The notes beneath the pieces are model-generated. The model saw only the letters and a program-made list of their open reading frames with translations. It was not told the origin of the DNA and made no database searches. From Paracoccus sp. MC1862 (lineage in GTDB: Bacteria > Pseudomonadota > Alphaproteobacteria > Rhodobacterales > Rhodobacteraceae), in the NCBI RefSeq assembly GCF_016617715.1, contig NZ_CP067225.1:1860001-1924000 (forward strand): a stretch of 64,000 nt of DNA, given 5' to 3'. This document shows, one piece after another, positions 9,096 through 17,727 of the stretch; positions within the stretch are counted from its first letter, which is position 1; each line of letters opens with the position of its first letter. The position numbers and the translations under genes were made by a program.

Positions 9096-9821
9096 TCAGC
9101 GGTGCTGTTCCGGCTGGAAGGTCGAGAAATCGACCATCGTGCCGAGAACCTGCAGATAGGCGATGATCGCGTCCATCTCGGTCACGCCCGCCTGCCGGTC
9201 GAAGTTGCGCGCCTGCGCGCCCGGATAGCGCTCCTCCAGCCCCGAAGGGTCGAGGTCGGGGTCCGCCTGCGCAAGGAAATCGGCGCGGGCCTCGGCGACC
9301 ATTTCTTCGGAATAGGGCACGCCCACGCGGCGGTCGGCGATCAGCCGGTCCGCGATATAAGTCGGGTCGATGTGCCGGTCGCGCAGGAAGCCGTAGCCCG
9401 GCATGATCGATTCCGGCACCACCGAGCGCGGGTCCACCATGTGGTCGATGTGCCATTCGTCCGAATAGCGCCCCCCCACGCGGGCGAGGTCCGGCCCGGT
9501 GCGCTTGGACCCCCACTGGAACGGGTGGTCATACATCGATTCCGCGGCAAGGCTGTAATGGCCGTAGCGTTCGACCTCGTCCCGCATCGGGCGGATCATC
9601 TGGCTGTGGCAGACATAGCAGCCCTCGCGGACATAGATGTCGCGCCCGGTCAGTTCCAAGGGGGTGTAGGGGCGCATCCCCTCCACCTCCTCGATGGTGT
9701 TTTCCAGGTAGAACAGGGGCGCGATCTGGACGATGCCGCCGATGGTCACCACGAGGAACGAGAACACCAGAAGCAGCGTCGCGTTCTTTTCGAGGATCTT
9801 GTGGTGGTCGAGAAGTGCCAT
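9096..9821 (-). CDS. ccoO: cbb3 cytochrome oxidase monoheme subunit CcoO
   Basis: Membrane-anchored monoheme cytochrome c of the cbb3 complex, 241 residues. One N-terminal helix (about 12-33) is followed by the family motif [26 protein letters not shown] with heme attachment CYVCH (68-72). The C-terminal part contains the axial Met region around [13 protein letters not shown]. It sits 12 bases after ccoN with a GGGGATC ribosome binding sequence and 13 bases before ccoQ. Confidence 0.96.
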   Translation of the reverse strand: MALLDHHKILEKNATLLLVFSFLVVTIGGIVQIAPLFYLENTIEEVEGMRPYTPLELTGRDIYVREGCYVCHSQMIRPMRDEVERYGHYSLAAESMYDHPFQWGSKRTGPDLARVGGRYSDEWHIDHMVDPRSVVPESIMPGYGFLRDRHIDPTYIADRLIADRRVGVPYSEEMVAEARADFLAQADPDLDPSGLEERYPGAQARNFDRQAGVTEMDAIIAYLQVLGTMVDFSTFQPEQHR

Positions 9822-9833
9822 GGAAGATCCCCT

Positions 9834-11450
9834 TTATTCGGCCGGAACGGCAACGCGATCGGACGCGATGCGCGGCTGTTTGGCGACCGTCGCCCACAGG
9901 TTCCAGGCCATGATGATCCCGCCCGCGAGGAAGAACACCCCGCCCAGCGTCCGCACGACCAGCATCGGATATTTGGCGATGACGGTATCGGCGAAGGCGT
10001 TGACCAGGAAGCCCTGGCTGTCGACCTCGCGCCACATCAGCCCCTCCATGATGCCCGAGACCCACATCGAGGCGGCGTAAAGCACCAGCCCGATGGTCGC
10101 GAGCCAGAAGTGCCAGCTTACGGCGGCGGTCGAATACAGCCGCTCGCGCCCCCAGAGCCGCGGCGTCAGATAGTAGAGCGCGCCGAAGGTGATCATGCCG
10201 TTCCAGCCCAGAGCGCCGGAATGGACATGGCCGATGGTCCAGTCGGTGTAATGCGACAGCGAGTTCACGGCCTTGATCGACATCATCGGCCCCTCGAAGG
10301 TCGCCATGCCGTAGAAGCCGACGGCCACGACCATCATCCGCAGGATCGGGTCGGTGCGCAGCTTGTCCCAGGCGCCCGACAGGGTCATCAGCCCGTTGAT
10401 CATGCCGCCCCAGGACGGCATCCACAGCATGATGGAAAACACCATGCCCAGCGTCGCGGCCCATTCCGGCAGCGCCGTGTAATGCAAGTGGTGCGGACCC
10501 GCCCAAATATACATGAAAATCAGCGCCCAGAAGTGGATGATCGACAGCTTGTAGCTGTAGACCGGACGCTCGGCCTGCTTGGGGATGAAGTAATACATCA
10601 TCCCGAGGAACCCGGCCGTCAAGAAGAAGCCCACCGCGTTGTGGCCGTACCACCACTGCGTCATCGCGTCCTGCACGCCCGCGAACAGCGGCACCGACTT
10701 GGACCCGAAGATGCTGACCGGCATCGCCAGGTTGTTGACGATGTGCAGCATCGCGATGGTCACGATGAAGGACAGGTAGAACCAGTTGGCGACGTAGATG
10801 TGCGGCTCGCGCCGCTTCATGATCGTGCCGAGGTAGATCATCAGGTAGACGACCCAGACGATCGTCAGCCACAGGTCCACGTACCATTCGGGTTCGGCGT
10901 ATTCCTTGGAATGGGTCGCGCCCAGGATATAGCCGGTCGCTGCCAGGACGATGAACAGGTTGTAGCCCCAGATCACGAACCAGGCCGCGTTGCCGCCCCA
11001 GAGCCGCGTCGCGCAGGACCGCTGGACGACGTAGAACGAGGTCGCGATCAGCGCATTGCCCCCGAAGGCAAAGATCACCGCCGAGGTGTGCAGGGGGCGC
11101 AGCTTGCCGAAGTTGGTGAAGCCCTGCAGCGCGTCCGAGAAGTTGAGCGACGGCCAGGCAAGCTGCGCCGCGATGATGACGCCGACCAGGAAGCCCACGA
11201 CGCCCCACAGGGCGGTCGCGATGACGCCCACGCGGATCGGGCCGTCAAGATATTCGTTCTGCGCGCCCGCGACCGCCAGCGTGCGGTTCGGGTCGTCCAT
11301 GTGGCGCAGAACCCAGATGAATGTCAGCCCGGCGGCCAGCATGACCGTCAGCGCATTGACCTGATAGGCCAGATCGCGCGCATAGTTGGCCGCGATCGCG
11401 GCGAACACCGCGATCAAGCCAAGCACGATCAGCTTCAAGCTATCCCACAT
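9834..11450 (-). CDS. ccoN: cbb3 cytochrome oxidase catalytic subunit CcoN
   Basis: Heme-copper oxidase subunit I (class C), 538 residues with about 12 membrane helices. It binds heme b and the heme b3-CuB centre where oxygen is reduced. Recognisable ligand regions are [17 protein letters not shown] (heme b His), [27 protein letters not shown] (CuB His and the class C Tyr helix), [14 protein letters not shown] (CuB His-His) and [13 protein letters not shown] (heme ligands). The start is the ATG of MWDSLKL; upstream in-frame codons have no family match. First gene of ccoN-O-Q-P, preceded by an FNR-type box about 105 bases upstream shared with the divergent uspA. Confidence 0.97.
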   Translation of the reverse strand: MWDSLKLIVLGLIAVFAAIAANYARDLAYQVNALTVMLAAGLTFIWVLRHMDDPNRTLAVAGAQNEYLDGPIRVGVIATALWGVVGFLVGVIIAAQLAWPSLNFSDALQGFTNFGKLRPLHTSAVIFAFGGNALIATSFYVVQRSCATRLWGGNAAWFVIWGYNLFIVLAATGYILGATHSKEYAEPEWYVDLWLTIVWVVYLMIYLGTIMKRREPHIYVANWFYLSFIVTIAMLHIVNNLAMPVSIFGSKSVPLFAGVQDAMTQWWYGHNAVGFFLTAGFLGMMYYFIPKQAERPVYSYKLSIIHFWALIFMYIWAGPHHLHYTALPEWAATLGMVFSIMLWMPSWGGMINGLMTLSGAWDKLRTDPILRMMVVAVGFYGMATFEGPMMSIKAVNSLSHYTDWTIGHVHSGALGWNGMITFGALYYLTPRLWGRERLYSTAAVSWHFWLATIGLVLYAASMWVSGIMEGLMWREVDSQGFLVNAFADTVIAKYPMLVVRTLGGVFFLAGGIIMAWNLWATVAKQPRIASDRVAVPAE

Positions 11451-11554
11451 CGTGTTGGTGTCCTTTGTCTCGCAACAGCACGGCCGAATCGCCCTGCGGC
11501 GATCCGGCAAACCGTCTTGGCCATGTCCTCTATTGAGCGAATGTTTACGAAACC

Positions 11555-11568
11555 TTGATCTGCGTCAA
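11555..11568. promoter_or_regulatory. FNR/FnrL-type box between ccoN and uspA
   Basis: TTGAT-CTGC-GTCAA matches the FNR consensus with one mismatch. It lies between the divergent ccoN (start 11450) and uspA (start 11647), about 85 to 110 bases from each start, so it could serve either or both promoters. Confidence 0.85.
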
Positions 11569-11646
11569 CAAAACCAGTGGCTAGGGCGGCATACTGTCGC
11601 GGGCAACCTTTGCCGAAAGGGCCGCCCCAGAAGAAGGATCAGGCGC

Positions 11647-12486
11647 ATGGGCTACAAGACCATCCTCACCGTCATCACCCAGCCGGACCAGAAGCGGCAG
11701 ATCGAGGCCGCCGTGGCGATCGCCCGGCGCGAGGACGCACATCTCGAAGTCTTCGCGGTGGGGGTAGACCACACCCAGACCGGCTATTACTATGCCGGCG
11801 CCTCGGCCTATGTCTTCCAGGAGGCGATCGACCGCGCCATGGCCGCAGCCGAGACGCTGGAAGCCGAGGTCCGCGCCGAGCTTGCCCCCGAGGACATCCG
11901 ATGGTCGGTCGAAAGCGCGGTGGCGCAGATGGGCGGCGTGTCCACGCTGATCGCGATGCGGGCGCGCTTTGCCGACCTCGTGGTGCTGGAAAAGCCCTAC
12001 GGCACCCATGCCGCGCGCGACAGCGAGGCGGCGCTGGAGGCCACGCTGTTCGAAGGCGGCGCCCCGGTCCTGGTGCTGCCGCATGAAACCGTGACGGTCG
12101 AGAACATCGGCAGGCGGGTGCTGGTCGCCTGGAACCAGTCGGACGAGGCGCTGCACGCCGTCCGCCGCGCCCTGCCTGTCCTGAAGGCCGCCGAGGCGGT
12201 CGAGATCGCGGTGGTGGACCCCTCGCCCCACTCGCCCGAAGGCTCGGACCCCGGCGGCAAGCTCTGCCAGATGCTGACGCGCCACGGCGTCAAGGCCGAG
12301 ATCGCGGTGCTGGCCAAGACCCTGCCGACCGTGTCCGAGGTGCTGAACCGCCGCGGTGTGGAAACAGGGGCCGACCTGATCGTGATGGGCGCCTACAGCA
12401 AGTCGCGGCTGCGCGAGGCGATCATGGGCGGCGCGACGCGGCACATGCTGGAACGCGCGACCCTGCCGGTGCTGATGGCGCGCTGA
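11647..12486 (+). CDS. Universal stress protein, tandem two-domain type
   Basis: A 279-residue cytoplasmic protein with two Usp domains: residues 1-~145 (MGYKTILTVITQPDQ start) and ~150-279, the second ending with the nucleotide-binding-like run LIVMGAYSKSRLREAIMGGATRHMLERATLPVLMAR (G-2x-G-9x-G-S/T pattern). Usp proteins bind ATP or AMP and support survival under growth arrest or oxygen limitation. The gene is divergent from ccoN across an FNR box, and convergent with fnrL, the arrangement known for the Paracoccus/Rhodobacter fnr region. The ATG is preceded by GAAGGATCAGGCGC. The exact ligand is unknown. Confidence 0.9.
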   Translation: MGYKTILTVITQPDQKRQIEAAVAIARREDAHLEVFAVGVDHTQTGYYYAGASAYVFQEAIDRAMAAAETLEAEVRAELAPEDIRWSVESAVAQMGGVSTLIAMRARFADLVVLEKPYGTHAARDSEAALEATLFEGGAPVLVLPHETVTVENIGRRVLVAWNQSDEALHAVRRALPVLKAAEAVEIAVVDPSPHSPEGSDPGGKLCQMLTRHGVKAEIAVLAKTLPTVSEVLNRRGVETGADLIVMGAYSKSRLREAIMGGATRHMLERATLPVLMAR

Positions 12487-12501
12487 TCCGCGCGGCGGCC
12501 C

Positions 12502-13263
12502 TCAGCTCAGCGGGCCGCCGTCGGCATCGTCGCCGCTTTCCAGCACCAGCCGGTGGAAATCGGGCACGGTGATCCGCCGCGTGCCTTCCAGCGCGATCAC
12601 CCCGTCGCGCCGGAGGGCCGAGATCTGGCGGCTGACCGTCTCGATGGTCAGGCCGAGATAGTCGGCCATGGTTTCGCGCGTCAGGGGCAGTTCGATCTCG
12701 ACCCGGCCCTGCGGGCGGGACTGGCGCAGCACCGCGCCGCGCCGCGCCAGCGCCGCAAGGAAGGACGCGATCTTCTCGCGCGCCGACTTGCGGCCCAGAA
12801 GCAGCAGCCATTCCCGCGCGGCGTCCAGATCGTCCAGCGTCATGTCCAGCAGCCGCGCGGCGACGCGTGGGCTGGACCGCAGCAGTTCCTCGAAGGGCTT
12901 GCGGCGGAAGCAGCAGAGCAGCAGGTCCGACAGCGCCGTGACGGCATAGGTCGAGGTCTCGCGCCCCGGCCGGCCCAGGAAGTCCGAGGGCAGCAGCAGC
13001 CCCACCATCTGGGTGCGCCCGTCCTCCATCGTCTGCGACAGCCCGGCCACGCCCGAGACGACCGAGCCCACGAAATCCATTCGTTCGCCCGCCAGCGCCA
13101 GGACCTGCCCCGCCTCGTAGCGGCGGTAGTATTTGGTGGCGTCCAGCCGGTCCAGTTCCGGCGCCTCGCAACTGGCGCAGACGGCCCGATAGCGGATCGG
13201 GCAATCCTCGCAGGGAACCTGCAGCGACCGGCACGAAGCCTCGGAACCGAGTTTGACCTGCAT
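12502..13263 (-). CDS. fnrL: FNR-family oxygen-sensing transcription regulator (FnrL/FnrP)
   Basis: A Crp/Fnr regulator of 253 residues. The N-terminus has the cysteine pattern for a 4Fe-4S cluster, CEDCPIRYRAVCASC (Cys18, 21, 29, 32), with Cys11 upstream and Cys117/118 in the sensor barrel as further ligand candidates. The dimerisation helix follows, and the recognition helix LGLTIETVSRQISALRRDGVI carries the E..SR residues of FNR that read the TTGAT half-site. Without oxygen it should activate ccoNOQP, ccoGHIS, hemN and hemA, all of which have matching boxes here. I take the ATG at 13263; a TTG one codon upstream is also possible. An FNR box overlaps this start codon, which suggests autoregulation. 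Divergent from hemN. Confidence 0.95.
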   Translation of the reverse strand: MQVKLGSEASCRSLQVPCEDCPIRYRAVCASCEAPELDRLDATKYYRRYEAGQVLALAGERMDFVGSVVSGVAGLSQTMEDGRTQMVGLLLPSDFLGRPGRETSTYAVTALSDLLLCCFRRKPFEELLRSSPRVAARLLDMTLDDLDAAREWLLLLGRKSAREKIASFLAALARRGAVLRQSRPQGRVEIELPLTRETMADYLGLTIETVSRQISALRRDGVIALEGTRRITVPDFHRLVLESGDDADGGPLS

Positions 13264-13266
13264 CAA
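13253..13266. promoter_or_regulatory. FNR/FnrL-type box overlapping the fnrL start codon, upstream of hemN
   Basis: TTGAC-CTGC-ATCAA, one mismatch to consensus. It covers the first codons of fnrL and is centred about 37 bases before the hemN ATG at 13296 (about 43 before a second ATG at 13302). Confidence 0.82.
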
Positions 13267-13295
13267 TGTTCTGCCCCGCTTTCGGTGGCATCCCT

Positions 13296-14657
13296 ATGGC
13301 CATGGAACAGGAATCGCAACTGACGCGGCTGGGGCTGTTTGACGCGCGGGTGCCGCGCTATACGTCCTACCCCACCGCCCCGCATTTCAAGCTCTCCGTG
13401 GGACCGGCCGGTTTCACTGACTGGATCCACGCGATCCCGGCGGGCGCGTCGATCTCGCTTTACATGCATGTGCCCTTCTGCCGCAGGCTCTGCTGGTTCT
13501 GCGCCTGCCGCACGCAGGGCACCCAGTCCGACGCCCCGGTACGCGCCTATGCCGACATCCTGCTGGCGGAACTGGAGCTGCTGAAGGCGAACCTCGCCCC
13601 CGGCGTGCGCCTGTCGCGGCTGCACTGGGGCGGCGGCACGCCGACGCTGATGCCCCCCGACATGATGCGGCGCGTGGCGGGCGCGGTGTTCGACGCCTTC
13701 CCGCTGGCGGAAGGGGCCGAGTTCTCGGTCGAGATCGATCCCAACGAGATCGACGAAGCGCGTATGGACGCGCTGGCGGAATACGGGCTGACCCGCGCCT
13801 CGATCGGGGTGCAGGACTTCGACCCCGAGATCCAGAAGACCATCGGTCGCGAGCAGAGCTTCGAGATCACAGCCGAGGCTGTTCGGATGATCCGCAAGCG
13901 CGGCATCAGAAGCCTGAACACCGACATCCTTTACGGGTTGCCCCACCAGACGCCGCACCGGATCGCGGATTCGATCCAGAAGCTGATGGCGCTGTCGCCT
14001 GACCGGATCGCGCTTTACGGCTATGCCCATGTGCCGTGGATGGCCAAGCGGCAGGTCATGATCCCCGAGGACGCCTTGCCCGATGCCCCGGCCCGCCTGC
14101 GGCTGTTCGAGGTCGCCCGAGACCTGCTGGTGGCCGACGGCTATGACGAGATCGGCATCGACCACTTCGCCCGCCCCGGCGACGGGCTGGCGGTGGCGCA
14201 GAAGGCGGGCCTGCTGCGCCGGAACTTCCAGGGCTACACCGACGACCAGGCGCAGGTGCTGGTCGGCATGGGCGCCTCCTCCATCTCGCGCTTCCCGCAG
14301 GGCTATGCGCAGAACGCCCCCGCGACCGGCGCCCATGTCAAGGCGATCCGCGAGGGGCGCTTCTCGACCACCAAGGGCCATGTCTTCACCCCCGAGGACA
14401 TCTGGCGCGCCCGCATGATCGAGGCGCTGATGTGCGACTTCCGCATCTCGGCCGATGAGTTCACCCGTGACCACGGCTTCACTGCCGAGTCGCTGGCCGC
14501 GCTGTTCGCTCCGGTCAAGGCACAGTTCGGCGAGATGGTGACGGTGGATGCCGAGGGCCTGTCGATCCCGGAACGCGGCCGCCCGCTGACCCGCATGATC
14601 GCGCGGATGTTCGACGGCTACGAGATGGAGGCCAAGGGCCACAGCCCAGCCATCTGA
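13296..14657 (+). CDS. hemN: Oxygen-independent coproporphyrinogen III oxidase (radical SAM)
   Basis: Converts coproporphyrinogen III to protoporphyrinogen IX under low oxygen, in the cytoplasm. The 453-residue protein has RYTSYPTAPHF at about 21-31, the radical SAM cluster motif CRRLCWFC (Cys62, 66, 69), the SAM-binding LHWGGGTPTLM, and the HemN C-terminal domain (ISADEFTRDHGF... region). Called hemZ next to fnrL in Rhodobacter sphaeroides. The start is one of two close ATGs (13296 or 13302); no strong Shine-Dalgarno sequence is seen. An in-frame ATG at 13266 lies inside the FNR box and is unlikely. FNR control is expected from the box just upstream. Confidence 0.95.
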   Translation: MAMEQESQLTRLGLFDARVPRYTSYPTAPHFKLSVGPAGFTDWIHAIPAGASISLYMHVPFCRRLCWFCACRTQGTQSDAPVRAYADILLAELELLKANLAPGVRLSRLHWGGGTPTLMPPDMMRRVAGAVFDAFPLAEGAEFSVEIDPNEIDEARMDALAEYGLTRASIGVQDFDPEIQKTIGREQSFEITAEAVRMIRKRGIRSLNTDILYGLPHQTPHRIADSIQKLMALSPDRIALYGYAHVPWMAKRQVMIPEDALPDAPARLRLFEVARDLLVADGYDEIGIDHFARPGDGLAVAQKAGLLRRNFQGYTDDQAQVLVGMGASSISRFPQGYAQNAPATGAHVKAIREGRFSTTKGHVFTPEDIWRARMIEALMCDFRISADEFTRDHGFTAESLAALFAPVKAQFGEMVTVDAEGLSIPERGRPLTRMIARMFDGYEMEAKGHSPAI

Positions 14658-14689
14658 TACGCCGGACCGGGGCCTTGCCCCGGACCCCA

Positions 14690-14758
14690 GGATATTTCCA
14701 GCCGAAAGACCAGAGTCGCAACCCCCTTCGCTGATCTGTCTTTCGGCCCCAAATATCC
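14690..14758. repeat. Long inverted repeat between convergent genes (AAATATCC element pair)
   Basis: Arms of about 21 bases at 14690-14710 (GGATATTT...GCCGAAAGAC) and 14738-14758 (GTCTTTCGGC...AAATATCC) face each other across a 27-base loop. It lies between the hemN and sulfotransferase stops, and would give a hairpin on both transcripts. Each arm is a copy of an element found elsewhere in this window at gene ends. Confidence 0.8.
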
Positions 14759-14804
14759 CCGCCGGAGGCGCCGGAGCCTTGCCGCAGGCGCCTCGTCCGA
14801 GGCC

Positions 14805-15623
14805 CTATCGGCCCAGCTTGGCGTGGACCTCGTCCAGATCGACCTCGCCCTTCGGCATCTTGCTGTCGGGATTGTCGAAGTCATAGCGGAACAACTGGAA
14901 ATCCTTCTTGTAGATTTCCCAGACCAGGTGTCGCGACAGGTCGTCGAAATACTCGCTGACCTTGTGCAGCCGCTTCGGTCCATGCCCTTCGGATTCGTTG
15001 AAGCGCGGCACCTCGTTCACGTCCAGCTTCACCGGCGTCTCGGCTGCGTCCAAGACCTTCTGCATCCCCTCGTTAAACTTCTCGGTGAAGAAGATCCGGT
15101 CATAGCGGCCGCCGTTCACGATGAAGGTCGCGATGTGGCCGGACATGGCCGACCAATGGATGTCCGGCTCCATCGGGCGGCGCCAGCGGATGGTGTCGCG
15201 GGCGAACAGAAGGAAGCGGCGGAAGCTGGTCACCTGGTCGAAATCGAAGTTGTCCTCGGGCGAGCCGACCTCGACCCCGTAGCGTTGCATGATCTGCGGG
15301 ATCATGTTGCCGCGGTAGCGCTTGCCGTTGCGCTGGATGCCCGCGATCTTGTCGAAGAAAGACGACAGGATCCGCGCGTAAGGGTTGCGGACGCAGGTGA
15401 AGGACACGGGCTTGCGCACCTTCACCGCCCGGTCGATCGCCTCCTGGCTGTTGTCCTGGTTCCACTTGTGCAGACCACCGGTCGAGTCGTGGATGTCGCC
15501 GTCGAAGTAGCGGCCGTGGTCCGAAAAGAACATGATCTGCCCGATGGTCGAGCAGGCGCATTTCGGCACCACCCGGTAGGCCATGCTTTCGCTTTCGGTC
15601 ATCCAGGTGCCGGGAAAAGCCAT
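14805..15623 (-). CDS. Sulfotransferase family 2 protein
   Basis: A 272-residue cytoplasmic protein of the carbohydrate sulfotransferase (Sulfotransfer_2) type, expected to move sulfate from PAPS to a hydroxyl of a glycan. The 5'-phosphosulfate loop is visible as VPKCACSTIGQ (residues 19-29) and the 3'-phosphate binding segment as CVRNPYARILSSF (77-89). There is no signal peptide or membrane helix. It is divergent from a GT14-type glycosyltransferase gene, 140 bases away, which suggests the pair decorates the same surface polysaccharide; the acceptor cannot be read from sequence. Codon use is like the neighbours, so there is no sign of recent transfer. Confidence 0.85.
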   Translation of the reverse strand: MAFPGTWMTESESMAYRVVPKCACSTIGQIMFFSDHGRYFDGDIHDSTGGLHKWNQDNSQEAIDRAVKVRKPVSFTCVRNPYARILSSFFDKIAGIQRNGKRYRGNMIPQIMQRYGVEVGSPEDNFDFDQVTSFRRFLLFARDTIRWRRPMEPDIHWSAMSGHIATFIVNGGRYDRIFFTEKFNEGMQKVLDAAETPVKLDVNEVPRFNESEGHGPKRLHKVSEYFDDLSRHLVWEIYKKDFQLFRYDFDNPDSKMPKGEVDLDEVHAKLGR

Positions 15624-15763
15624 GGCGTGAGTCCCCTGTCAGTTGAGCGGCTTGTCCCTGCCCATAAAATCGTTATGCAGCCAAGGCAACTCGCGACGCT
15701 GGATTTGTCACGATCAGGCAAGTGTTCCGCCGATGGTCGCATCGATCGAAGTGAACCCGGAAG

Positions 15764-17341
15764 ATGGCCCGCATTGCCTTTATCCTGCTGTGCCACAAGG
15801 ACCCCAAGGGCATCATCGCCCAGGCCCGGCGGCTGACCGGCTCGGGCGATTTCGTCTCGATCCACTTCGACGCGCGGGCCAACCCGGCCGATTTCGACAT
15901 GCTCCGCCAGGCGCTGGACGACAACCCTGGGGTGACCTTCGCCACCCGCCGGCTGAAATGCGGCTGGGGTGAATGGTCGCTGGTCGGCGCCACGCTGGAA
16001 GCGGTGCGCGCCGCTGTCGCGGCCTTCCCCACCGCCACCCATTTCTACATGCTGTCGGGCGACTGCATGCCGATCAAGTCGGCCGATTACGCGCATGAGT
16101 TCCTCGACGCCCATGACCTCGATTACATCGAGAACTTCGACTTCTTCGAAAGCGACTGGATCAAGACCGGCTTCAAGGAAGAACGGTTGATCTACCGTCA
16201 CTGGTTCAACGAACGCACCCGGAAGCGGCTGTTCTACGGCAGCTATGAATTGCAGAAGCGGCTGGGCCTGAGGCGGCGGGTGCCTTCGGACATCCGGGTG
16301 ATGATCGGCTCGCAATGGTGGTGCCTGCGCCGCCAGACGATGGAAAAGGTGCTGGCCTTCTGCGACGAGCGCCCGGACGTGGTGCGCTTCTTCCAGACCA
16401 CCTGGATTCCCGACGAGACCTTCTTCCAGACAATCGTCCCCCATGTCGTGCCGCGCAAGGAAATCCGGCCGCGCACGCTGACCTTCCTGATGTTCACCGA
16501 CTACGGGATGCCGGTGACCTTCTACAACGACCATTACGACCTGCTGCTGGGGCAGGACTATCTCTTCGCCCGCAAGATCAGCGCCGAGGCGATCGAGCTG
16601 CGCGAGCGGCTGGGCGCGCTGTGGAAGGCGCAGGACGTGCAGTTCGCGATCTCGAACGAGGCGGCGGGGCTTTACCGCTTCCTGACCCAGCGTGGCCGCA
16701 TCGGCCGCCGCTTCGGCCAGCGCTTCTGGGAGGTCGAGGGCTCGCTGGGCCGCGGTCGCACGCTGATCCTGATCGTGGCCAAGAAATGGCATGTGGCCAA
16801 GCGCCTGACCGCCGCCATCCGCTGGCACACCGACATCCCTGCGGTGAACTTCCTGTTCAACGAGCTGGACGCCGAACTGCCGGACATGGGCGGGATCGAG
16901 ACGACGCTGGCCAAGCGCGAGCGTCACCGGCGGGCGCTGGTCAAGATGCTGTTCGTCATGTTCGACCAGCCCAGCATCGCGATCTGCCTCGATCCTTCGG
17001 CGCTGGGCCTGGTGCAGGACTTCCTTGGCGACAAGGCGGAAACCCGCCTGCTGCTGATCGAGGTCGATTTCGACGACGACTATGTGCGCGGCCACATCGA
17101 GCGGGTGGGGCTGGCCGGGCAGAACAGCGCCCCCCATCAGGTGGACCGCCTGATCCCGGCGGTGCGCAGCGACCTCGAACACGAGGCCGAGCATATCCGC
17201 GACCTCGAGATCGAGGGTTTCGAGGCAATCTCGAAGCACAGGGGTGAGCAGGCCAACGCCGCCGCGCTGCGGCGCCTGCTGGGCGTCGATCCCGAGGTTG
17301 CCTTGACGCTCGCCCGCACCGATCATCTGTTCGACGACTGA
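15764..17341 (+). CDS. GT14-like (core-2/I-branching, beta-1,6-GlcNAc transferase type) glycosyltransferase with extra C-terminal domain
   Basis: A 525-residue protein. The N-terminal ~300 residues resemble the Branch (GT14) family: MARIAFILLCHKDP start, FVSIHFDAR, CGWGEWSLVGATLEAVRAA, and the sugar-nucleotide site MLSGDCMPIKS (96-105), then IGSQWWCLRR and the acceptor-side PDETFFQT, all typical of core-2/I-branching enzymes. The C-terminal ~220 residues are a separate domain common to Rhodobacterales homologues, of unknown role. No signal peptide or membrane helix is evident. Likely adds a GlcNAc or xylose-like branch to a surface glycan together with the divergent sulfotransferase. The donor is not determinable from sequence. 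The HIT gene follows after 11 bases. Confidence 0.85.
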   Translation: MARIAFILLCHKDPKGIIAQARRLTGSGDFVSIHFDARANPADFDMLRQALDDNPGVTFATRRLKCGWGEWSLVGATLEAVRAAVAAFPTATHFYMLSGDCMPIKSADYAHEFLDAHDLDYIENFDFFESDWIKTGFKEERLIYRHWFNERTRKRLFYGSYELQKRLGLRRRVPSDIRVMIGSQWWCLRRQTMEKVLAFCDERPDVVRFFQTTWIPDETFFQTIVPHVVPRKEIRPRTLTFLMFTDYGMPVTFYNDHYDLLLGQDYLFARKISAEAIELRERLGALWKAQDVQFAISNEAAGLYRFLTQRGRIGRRFGQRFWEVEGSLGRGRTLILIVAKKWHVAKRLTAAIRWHTDIPAVNFLFNELDAELPDMGGIETTLAKRERHRRALVKMLFVMFDQPSIAICLDPSALGLVQDFLGDKAETRLLLIEVDFDDDYVRGHIERVGLAGQNSAPHQVDRLIPAVRSDLEHEAEHIRDLEIEGFEAISKHRGEQANAAALRRLLGVDPEVALTLARTDHLFDD

Positions 17342-17352
17342 AAGGGCCGCCC

Positions 17353-17727
17353 ATGAGCTATGACGACAGCAACATCTTCGCCCGCATCCTGCGCGGCGAG
17401 ATCCCGAATGACACCATTGCGGAAAACGACCACGCGCTGGCCTTCCGCGACATCCGCCCGCAGGCGCCGGTCCATGTGCTGGTGATCCCCAAGGGGTCCT
17501 ATGTCAGCTATGACGACTTCGCCGCCAATGCCTCGGACGCCGAGATCGTGGGCTTCCACCGGCTGGTGGCGCAGGTCGCGAAGTCCGAGGGTCTGTCGCT
17601 GGCCGAGGGCAGCGAGGGCTTCCGCGCGATCACCAACGCCGGTCCCCATGGCGTGCAGGAGGTGCCGCATTTCCACCTGCACCTGCTGGGTGGACGCCCG
17701 CTGGGGCGGATGCTTCAGGCGGGCTGA
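17353..17727 (+). CDS. HIT family nucleotide-binding protein (HINT-like)
   Basis: A 124-residue HIT protein with the catalytic triad motif HFHLH (106-110) followed by [11 protein letters not shown], and the conserved HVLVIPKGSYVS strand. HINT-type enzymes hydrolyse purine nucleoside phosphoramidates and adenylated intermediates. It follows the glycosyltransferase gene by 11 bases, so is probably co-transcribed, though the family is functionally generic. Its last 13 bases overlap the 3' end of the convergent ABC ATPase gene. Confidence 0.93.
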   Translation: MSYDDSNIFARILRGEIPNDTIAENDHALAFRDIRPQAPVHVLVIPKGSYVSYDDFAANASDAEIVGFHRLVAQVAKSEGLSLAEGSEGFRAITNAGPHGVQEVPHFHLHLLGGRPLGRMLQAG

